Origin: an uncultured Eubacterium sp.
Lineage (GTDB): Bacteria > Bacillota > Clostridia > Oscillospirales > Acutalibacteraceae
Reading direction: 5' to 3'
DNA: 5,053 nt
Assembly (NCBI GenBank): GCA_905233805.1
Contig: CAJOER010000080.1
Coordinates: forward strand, 1-5,053
The translations under genes were made by a program, and so were the position numbers. This document shows positions 1 to 5,053 of this stretch, one piece after another (the first letter of the stretch is position 1; every line of letters starts with the position of its first letter). The notes beneath the pieces are model-generated. The model saw only the letters and a program-made list of their open reading frames with translations, did not search any database and had not been told where the DNA came from.

Positions 1-188
1 CGCAAAAGAACTTCGCCACCCGTGAACAAAATATTTATGCAACCCATTTCACGAGCCTGCTGCAGTATGTCTTTGTACTCATCAAGTGTCAATTCATCTG
101 CCGCACAGAATTTCGGAGCGTCGTCAATGTAGCAATGAATGCATTTTTCCACACAGGGATACGTCAGCTCAAACCTCAGCGAAAACAA
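1..188 (-). CDS. Radical SAM enzyme, N-terminal fragment (partial; 5' end disrupted)
   Basis: The minus strand is open from base 242 to the left edge. From about base 179 downward it reads as a radical SAM N-terminus: LRFELTYPCVEKCIHCYIDD, then a helix containing LTLDEYKDIL, then ILFTGGEVLLR at the edge. CVEKCIHC is the CxxxCxxC motif that holds the 4Fe-4S cluster and S-adenosylmethionine. TGGE is the second conserved SAM-binding motif, about 40 residues later. The opening resembles radical SAM/SPASM-type maturases that modify peptides or proteins, but the diagnostic C-terminus is outside the window, so the substrate is unknown. There is no in-frame ATG between the stop at 243-245 and the motif. 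The TTG at 186-188 is the nearest possible start and has no convincing Shine-Dalgarno sequence. Residues encoded upstream of about 180 do not look like this family, and there they are antisense to the large plus-strand gene. The 5' end is probably lost at a junction. Family call is strong; start is unsupported. Confidence 0.8.
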   Translation of the reverse strand, partial: MFSLRFELTYPCVEKCIHCYIDDAPKFCAADELTLDEYKDILQQAREMGCINILFTGGEVLL

Positions 189-3100
189 ACCTATTGAAAA
201 ATTTGAAAAAGTTCTTCCCGATATCAAAAAGGAAATCAAGGATTATAACGGCGGAGATTCAATTCTTCTCTGGGATAATGCGGACGACGACATAGACAAT
301 GCAAATATCGCGTACACCTCTGATATTATCAGAAAGCAGAGCGCGATGAACGAAATCACGAAGGTAGATAAAAGAGAGCTTGTAAAAGAAAAAATCGACA
401 CGGTTATCGAGTGGATTAACATAGGCCTCGGCGTCGCTTTCGTTGCTACCTTTGTAATCAAGATAGTCGTTGTGGTAGTTGCAAAAATTGCAGCCGCATG
501 CGCGTGCGCGGCGCTCAGTGCTTTTTGTGCAACCGCGCTTGCGTGGATTTCGGTTATCAGCGTTGCGTGCTTCTGGATAGGTATAGCCGTTCTTGCATTT
601 TCAATCGGCTTTATGATTGGCTGGTGGATAGCGTCTCTTATCAGAGGAAAGGTAAAGGACCTTTACCACTCGACTAAACCCGACTTCGTTTTCGACGCGG
701 CCGAAACCGCCGAAGGAACGCTGACGGTTAAGTATAAGAGCGTGCTTAATGACAAAGGCGATATAGGCGATATCAACTGTTCAAAACAGTGGCGGTGGTG
801 TATACTTTGCGCGTCAAGGGACAGCAGGGTAGGAAGTCCTATCCGAGTCGATTCCGACGGCAACGTATTCAAGGCGGTCACGGGCGACAGCGCACCCGTA
901 AACGGCTACGAAGCGATTGAATACTTCGGCGAGGGAACTCCTGCCGACTGTAACGCCTACTGCGAAAAGAATAACGTAAACGGCTATTACGTTCACTTCC
1001 GTACCGAAAGGTCGATTAAAGAAGAAAAAAAGGAGACGGAGCCTCAGCCCGAACCTTCCGACGACAAGAAGGAAGACGAAAAGGATGAAGAAAAGCCCGA
1101 CGGTGAGGATAAAGAAGGTAAAGAGGGAGAAAAGAAGGAAGAAACTCCCTCGAATGGAAAAACCTATATCGGCGACTTGATAGTTGTAACGGGTAAGAAT
1201 GTTGACAAGGCTAAGGCTATGGTCAAGAAAAAGAAGGGTGCCTTCAATGTAATTGACTATAACCTTACTCCCGACCAAAGCGAGCTTTGCACATATATTG
1301 CATATTCCCTAACCACCGACCCGAAAAAGGCGATAACCGACATAAGAGTCGGCGCGGGCACGGGCCAGACGAACAGGATTATGTACGGCGACGTGGAATA
1401 TACCTACGCAAACAGCCTCGGTTACGCTGTTACCGCCGATGACGAACAGACCCTGCCGAGCTGCGACTCGCTGTACTTTACAAGGGACGAAAAGGCGGGA
1501 ACGCCCATAAGCCCCGAGGGCATTCACTTTGTAAGAAAGCATGCGGACGCAAAGCCCGGCTGGGAGCCGGTAACGCTTTTCTGCGGAATGCCTTACGACT
1601 TCGACGTAAAATATTCCTCATACTCAAATAATACGTTTAACGCCAACGCCCGCTCAATGGACGACAGTAACGACTGGGATAAAGAAAAAGGCGTATTTAT
1701 GTACTACGAGCCGGAGGTTCAGTATACAAGCGGCGAGAAATATCTTTCCGGTATATTCTTCCTCGGCGGTTACGACGTTGAAAAAACGGCTTATATGCTC
1801 TGGGCGCAGACTACGTGTAAAATCCAGGATTTGAAGGACTTTATTAAAGAGGATTCTAAAACCACGATTTACAGCCGTAATATCGCTCATTCCGCCGATA
1901 TTGATATGTTTTCCGGCAACGATGATTTAAGGCGCTATCTATGTTATACCTATACTTATAACCCCAAACGCGCGATTTACGATATATCCGCATATCAGGG
2001 AAATACGTATATGGACTCTATGTCATATTCAATGTCCAAGGCGAAGTCCGACGGCACAAGTATTAACTATGTAGCCTGCAACTCTATTGAGCAGCAGGCG
2101 CTTGACCCGAGTATCCATATGGCAAGCGTAAGGTTTATCAGCCCGAATAACGCTTATATCGACAGTCACGCGCTTCTCAGCGATTCGCAGGATTACAATG
2201 AAGAGCTGATGGACGGTTATACGAAAACCCTGCCCGAAAGAATTCCTTTCGGATATAATAAGTCAAACTTCATTCCCGCAGCGCTTTACGTTTCGGGTCC
2301 GACGGCGGGTAAGACCGCGCTTAAACTCAGCGACGTTATTCTTTCGGATAAAGCGCATGAGGGAAAAACGGTTGAGGATAAAATCGTAACGGATGTAAAC
2401 GGTGAAAAAACTCTTGATGGTACTGCCCCGAAGGGCGATTTCCACTCGATTTACGAGATGAAAACCCCGTGGTCAACTAAACCGTACGATATTTCATATC
2501 CTACCTGGTATGACGATGACGACGACGCGCATAATCCCGAAGGCTCGCTTTTCATCTATATTAAGGATGCAAAAAAGGCAAAGGGCAAGTATATTTCGGG
2601 AATATCGGTCGGCTCATATTCAAGAGCGCAGCACAAGCAGAACCGCCCCAAAGCGGACGACAAAGAGCTCAAGAGCGTTGACTTTGTTGTTGAAAGCCAG
2701 TCGATGGCGATTGCAACCTCGGGATGCGCAGACGAGCTTATTATGACAAACCTTTCAATGAATCAGAGCGACTGCTGGTATAACCGCCAGGATGACGGTA
2801 AGGCGGACAGTAAAGCGCCCGAAGATAAAGCGGCGGCATATCTCGGCGTAACGAGAACAAACGACGCAAGCAAGGCGATAAAGGGAATTCTGCTTTACCA
2901 GAACGACGACGATACGACGGGAAATCAGGTAACGATTGACGAAGTTAAGTATACCTGTACTAATACGCAGACTCCGATTTATCTCAGCGGTAAAAAGTAT
3001 TTCCTTTATACCACGACAAACAGCGGTATTGTTCCGGGCGTTCCGATTGAGGATATCGTTATTGACAGCCAGCCAATACGCGCAGGATATGCAACCGCGC

Positions 3101-3948
3101 TTTGCGGCGATAAGAACCACGAAGAACCATACGGTAACGCGAAGCACGACAGCTTTATTCATATGAAATACGAGCACACCAAGGGCGAGTATTACAATAA
3201 GCTGTATATAGGCGTAGGCGCAAATAAAAAAGCCGCGCTTTGCGACCTTCTTTCTCAGGAATGCGTTGAGTTCGTTGATATGGACCTCAACAAGGACGTA
3301 TCCGGCTCAAGCGTATATCTCGGTTACCGTACAGGCAGAATTAACTGGGATGATATTAACTCCGCCGCGACGGAAAAGGCAAGAAAGAATCTTCTTGAAA
3401 CCGAGCTTATTGAAGCGATATACGACGTTGTGGTAACGGTTGACGAGCCGTACCGCGCCGAGGGTATCGTAACTGAGGACAATATGTACTATAAGCCCGT
3501 ATCGGCGAATAATCTCAACTATTCGACCTATACCTCAAGTTACTCTCAGGGCTCCGAGATTTATATGTACTATGCAAGCCAGTTCTGGTCAAGAAGTTAT
3601 AATAACGACAAGAGAGTGAATACTGTTCTTCCCATGAACGCTTTCTCCGCTCCGTATTCGAATATGGCGTTCGCGCCGTACGACAGGGTACCGTATAATT
3701 CCTCGCTTGCGGGAACGACGTCAACGGGCAACTCACCCGTTAAATGGGAATACGTTATGAAAAATGACAATTCTGCACCCGCCGATATGAACGCGGGAAT
3801 TGCTTCGGTAGACAGTAACCACCGCTCGAAAGACGCGAGAATTACGATGTTTGCCCAGCGTATGGACGGAAGCGTTAAGTCCTCGGGCGAAATAACCGGC
3901 GGCTTCGTATCCGAAACCATGGACGTCGGAAAAGTGTATATCAAATAA
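139..3948 (+). CDS. Giant hydrophobic-block protein with MABP/beta-prism-like repeats (probably 5'-truncated)
   Basis: One frame of 1269 codons, ending in TAA at 3946-3948. I do not recognise a named protein. Visible parts, numbered from the ATG at 139: an acidic, helical-looking N-region (about 13-92); a hydrophobic block (about 93-168) long enough for two or three membrane passes and rich in Val, Ala and Cys; a first repeat-like unit (about 218-291); a charged Lys/Glu/Asp/Pro linker (294-341); and then recurrent units to the C-terminus. A recurring signature is YLxYxxTxxxxKAIxDI, followed by GY/GW-containing strands and sometimes D-L/M-N, as in MABP beta-prism domains. There is no signal peptide and no LPXTG-like anchor. 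The ATG at 139 follows a TGA directly, has no ribosome binding site, and lies antisense to a radical SAM motif. The first dozen or so residues are therefore probably spurious, and the true N-terminus missing. The next ATG (346, Met70) also lacks a good ribosome binding site. Possible roles include a membrane-inserting or surface-binding protein; function is unproven. Confidence 0.85.
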   Translation: MHFSTQGYVSSNLSENKPIEKFEKVLPDIKKEIKDYNGGDSILLWDNADDDIDNANIAYTSDIIRKQSAMNEITKVDKRELVKEKIDTVIEWINIGLGVAFVATFVIKIVVVVVAKIAAACACAALSAFCATALAWISVISVACFWIGIAVLAFSIGFMIGWWIASLIRGKVKDLYHSTKPDFVFDAAETAEGTLTVKYKSVLNDKGDIGDINCSKQWRWCILCASRDSRVGSPIRVDSDGNVFKAVTGDSAPVNGYEAIEYFGEGTPADCNAYCEKNNVNGYYVHFRTERSIKEEKKETEPQPEPSDDKKEDEKDEEKPDGEDKEGKEGEKKEETPSNGKTYIGDLIVVTGKNVDKAKAMVKKKKGAFNVIDYNLTPDQSELCTYIAYSLTTDPKKAITDIRVGAGTGQTNRIMYGDVEYTYANSLGYAVTADDEQTLPSCDSLYFTRDEKAGTPISPEGIHFVRKHADAKPGWEPVTLFCGMPYDFDVKYSSYSNNTFNANARSMDDSNDWDKEKGVFMYYEPEVQYTSGEKYLSGIFFLGGYDVEKTAYMLWAQTTCKIQDLKDFIKEDSKTTIYSRNIAHSADIDMFSGNDDLRRYLCYTYTYNPKRAIYDISAYQGNTYMDSMSYSMSKAKSDGTSINYVACNSIEQQALDPSIHMASVRFISPNNAYIDSHALLSDSQDYNEELMDGYTKTLPERIPFGYNKSNFIPAALYVSGPTAGKTALKLSDVILSDKAHEGKTVEDKIVTDVNGEKTLDGTAPKGDFHSIYEMKTPWSTKPYDISYPTWYDDDDDAHNPEGSLFIYIKDAKKAKGKYISGISVGSYSRAQHKQNRPKADDKELKSVDFVVESQSMAIATSGCADELIMTNLSMNQSDCWYNRQDDGKADSKAPEDKAAAYLGVTRTNDASKAIKGILLYQNDDDTTGNQVTIDEVKYTCTNTQTPIYLSGKKYFLYTTTNSGIVPGVPIEDIVIDSQPIRAGYATALCGDKNHEEPYGNAKHDSFIHMKYEHTKGEYYNKLYIGVGANKKAALCDLLSQECVEFVDMDLNKDVSGSSVYLGYRTGRINWDDINSAATEKARKNLLETELIEAIYDVVVTVDEPYRAEGIVTEDNMYYKPVSANNLNYSTYTSSYSQGSEIYMYYASQFWSRSYNNDKRVNTVLPMNAFSAPYSNMAFAPYDRVPYNSSLAGTTSTGNSPVKWEYVMKNDNSAPADMNAGIASVDSNHRSKDARITMFAQRMDGSVKSSGEITGGFVSETMDVGKVYIK
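415..642 (+). other. Hydrophobic membrane-spanning block of the giant protein
   Basis: Codons 93-168 of the large gene encode an almost uninterrupted hydrophobic stretch. It has a beta-branched run (IVVVVVA, 109-115), an Ala/Cys-rich centre (AACACAAL, 119-126), and a Gly/Trp-rich end (GFMIGWWIASLIRG, 157-170). Lys108 and Lys116 are the only charges inside, and Arg169 closes the block. At about 75 residues it could form two or three transmembrane helices or a membrane-inserting hairpin. It is preceded by the amphipathic-looking KRELVKEKIDTVIEWI. It sits inside the protein, not at a mature N-terminus, so it is not a simple signal peptide. The topology is an inference. Confidence 0.7.
778..3906 (+). 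repeat. Degenerate protein repeats, MABP/beta-prism-like
   Basis: The encoded protein shows a recurring pattern of an aromatic beta strand (Y-L-x-Y), a polar Thr/Asp/Asn/Lys turn, and a second strand (A-I-x-D-I-x-V). Clear copies: YIAYSLTTDPKKAITDIRV (386-404), YLCYTYTYNPKRAIYDIS (600-617), YLGVTRTNDASKAIKGIL (901-918). Weaker copies: 220-237, 445-457, 805-824, 954-975, 1022-1037, 1059-1096 and 1141-1150. Some units include NGYEAIEYFG (255-264) or GWEPV (474-478), and D-L/M-N turns at DMDLN (1047-1051) and ADMNAG (1215-1220), just before the next strand. This order (GY strand, DLN turn, YLxY strand, ITDI strand) matches what I know of MABP beta-prism domains, which bind acidic membranes in eukaryotic MVB12 and DENN proteins. 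The repeats are protein-level only; the DNA copies have diverged. Family assignment is by motif memory, not by a profile search. Confidence 0.5.
1018..1161 (+). other. Highly charged Lys/Glu/Asp/Pro linker
   Basis: Codons 294-341 of the large gene encode a low-complexity, almost purely hydrophilic segment built from Lys, Glu, Asp, Pro and Gly (for example EPQPEPSDDKKEDEKDEE). It separates the hydrophobic block plus first repeat-like unit from the long C-terminal repeat array, and is most likely a disordered spacer. The purine-rich DNA here explains the long open antisense frame on the other strand. Confidence 0.8.
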
Positions 3949-3952
3949 TAAA

Positions 3953-3993
3953 CAAAAAAATTCCGAATCGGTTTTGCCGATTCGGAGTTTTTT
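3953..3993. terminator. Bidirectional intrinsic terminator between convergent genes
   Basis: A perfect 10-bp inverted repeat (TCCGAATCGG at 3962-3971 and CCGATTCGGA at 3977-3986) encloses a 5-base TTTTG loop. On the plus strand it is followed by a run of six T at 3988-3993, which would end transcription of the large gene. An A-run at 3953-3959 gives the matching U-tract for the minus-strand gene. The minus-strand stop codon (3992-3994) overlaps the T-run, so the terminator serves both genes in a very short gap. Confidence 0.92.
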
Positions 3994-5053
3994 AGTTAAA
4001 TTTCTTTTTCATTATAAGTATGTTTTGTTTGTCCTTATACTCGTAAATAACCTCGTCCATAATCTTTTTTACAAGGAATATTCCGTAGCCGCCGATACCT
4101 CTTTCATCAGCGGAAAGAGTGACGTCGGGGTCTTCCTTTTCAAGCGGATTATAAGGAATACCGAAGTCTTTTACGGTTATCGTAAAGGCCTCATCGTTAC
4201 TTTCTGCCTTTATTGACGCTCTGCCGCTTTCGCCTTCGTAAGCGTAGTGCGCGATATTGCTAACTATCTCGTCAACCGCAACCTCAATCTGATACTTGTC
4301 TTTTGCAGAAAACGGAAGATTCTTTGACTTGTTGCTTACGAATTCAACCGCGAGCGATACGTTTTCAACCGTTGCGTCAAATTCTATTTCGTTTTCTGTG
4401 CCTATGAATTCAAAGCAAAGCATTGTAAGGTCGTCAAACTGCGGCGCGTCGCCTACGAATGATTCAACGCAGTCCTTTACGCTGTTAAGTATTTCCTGAG
4501 GAGGCTCGTTTTTCGCTCTGTTAAGCGCTTCAAGCGTTCTTTCAACGCCGAGCAGTTCGTCGTTTTTGTCGGTCGCCTCAACTACGCCGTCGGTATAAAT
4601 AAACATTTTTGAACCCGGTTCAAGCTGAACGGTGTAGTTTTTATATTTAATACCGTCCATTCCGCCGATAACGAAGCCGTGTGTGTCCTTGTAAAATTCA
4701 AAATCGCCGTTTTTGTTTTTGATTACCGGCTTTTCGTGGCCCGCGTTTGCCGCAGTAAGAACTCCGGTAGTGAGGTCAACGATACCGAGCCATACGGTTA
4801 CAAACATTTCCTCACGGTTATTTGAGCAAATCTGATTGTTTACCGACTCAAGAACCTCGGCGGGGGATTTTCCGCTCATAGCCGCGTTCTGAAGAAGAAT
4901 CTTACTCATCATCATAAACAGAGCGGCGGGAATACCCTTACCCGAAACGTCAGCCATAACCATAGCGAGGTGGGCGTCGTCAATAAGGAAGAAGTCGTAG
5001 AAATCACCGCCTACTTCCTTCGCAGGCGTCATACTTGCGTGAATATCAAAATC
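3992..5053 (-). CDS. SpoIIE/RsbU-type PP2C serine phosphatase fused to RsbW-like HATPase domain (N-terminus off window)
   Basis: The frame stays open to the right edge (DFDIHAS precedes the Met at 5032), so that Met is internal and the gene is partial at its 5' end. Numbering from it: the PP2C/SpoIIE domain spans about 1-209, with metal-binding acidic motifs VGGDFYD (7-13) and ADVSGKG (27-33), ANAGH (95-99), IYTDGVVEA (145-153) and FDDLTML (199-205). A GHKL ATPase domain follows (about 216-346), with N-box VDEIVSNIAHYAY (253-265), G1-like KDFGIPYNP (288-296) and glycine-rich GIGGYGIFLV (312-321). Members of these families act in partner switching: the phosphatase dephosphorylates an anti-sigma-factor antagonist, and the RsbW-like kinase phosphorylates it or holds a sigma factor. 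Here both opposing activities appear to lie on one chain. A sensor domain (PAS, GAF, HAMP or response-regulator) is expected upstream but is not visible. The gene is convergent with the giant gene and ends at the shared terminator. Confidence 0.93.
   Translation of the reverse strand, partial: DFDIHASMTPAKEVGGDFYDFFLIDDAHLAMVMADVSGKGIPAALFMMMSKILLQNAAMSGKSPAEVLESVNNQICSNNREEMFVTVWLGIVDLTTGVLTAANAGHEKPVIKNKNGDFEFYKDTHGFVIGGMDGIKYKNYTVQLEPGSKMFIYTDGVVEATDKNDELLGVERTLEALNRAKNEPPQEILNSVKDCVESFVGDAPQFDDLTMLCFEFIGTENEIEFDATVENVSLAVEFVSNKSKNLPFSAKDKYQIEVAVDEIVSNIAHYAYEGESGRASIKAESNDEAFTITVKDFGIPYNPLEKEDPDVTLSADERGIGGYGIFLVKKIMDEVIYEYKDKQNILIMKKKFN

Noticed and set aside
493..512. GC-rich palindrome-like stretch (GCCGCATGCGCGTGCGCGGC)
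   Set aside because: It is explained by consecutive Ala and Cys codons in the hydrophobic block. The symmetry is imperfect and the site is mid-gene, so a regulatory role is unlikely.
814..1278. A 154-codon minus-strand open frame with a Phe/Leu-rich, membrane-like translation
   Set aside because: It lies opposite the charged linker, whose GAA/AAG codons read as TTC/CTT on the other strand. The hydrophobic look is an artefact, and the plus-strand frame is clearly the coding one.
2512..2526. Run of five Asp codons that could suggest a calcium-binding loop or slippage tract
   Set aside because: The codons alternate GAC and GAT, the frame is intact, and the surrounding residues do not fit a known calcium-binding loop.
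2755..3177. A 140-codon minus-strand open frame
   Set aside because: It is fully inside the giant gene, with no recognisable motif and no ribosome binding site. The plus-strand frame here carries two repeat units.
3597..3944. A 115-codon minus-strand open frame ending near the terminator
   Set aside because: It is antisense to the C-terminal repeat units and has no family resemblance.
3974..4216. An 80-codon plus-strand open frame starting inside the terminator hairpin
   Set aside because: It begins in the terminator and is antisense to the conserved glycine-rich ATPase box of the phosphatase/kinase gene.

Overview
This window suggests a low-to-moderate GC member of the Clostridia, such as a gut or rumen Oscillospiraceae/Lachnospiraceae-type bacterium. 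The clues are the codon use, a fused SpoIIE-type phosphatase/anti-sigma-kinase gene, and a very large repeat-bearing protein of a style I associate with gut Firmicutes. The assignment is an inference from style; no taxonomic marker gene is present.

Layout. (1) Bases 1 to about 180 hold the minus-strand 5' part of a radical SAM enzyme. Its CxxxCxxC iron-sulfur motif and a TGGE motif are both readable, and the gene runs off the left edge. (2) From about 180 to 3948 the plus strand carries one long reading frame (1269 codons if counted from the ATG at 139). It encodes a protein with a hydrophobic block of about 75 residues, a highly charged Lys/Glu/Asp/Pro linker, and then some 900 residues of degenerate repeats that resemble MABP-type beta-prism units. 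(3) A perfect 10-bp hairpin flanked by T and A tracts at 3953-3993 is a bidirectional terminator between two convergent genes. (4) From 3992 to the right edge, the minus strand encodes a PP2C/SpoIIE-type serine phosphatase fused to an RsbW-like HATPase domain; its N-terminus lies outside the window.

The oddest spot is the left end. The only ATG that opens the giant frame lies inside the antisense of the radical SAM iron-sulfur motif. Neither gene has a credible start codon or ribosome binding site there. The simplest reading is a junction near 175-190 that truncates both genes, caused either by a genomic rearrangement or by a chimeric assembly. The giant protein's true N-terminus is therefore probably missing.

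The three genes show no evident shared pathway. The phosphatase/kinase fusion points to a partner-switching stress or sigma-factor circuit whose partners lie outside the window. The giant protein is the most novel item. Its hydrophobic block plus beta-prism-like repeats suggest a membrane-associated or membrane-inserting protein, but I cannot name its function.
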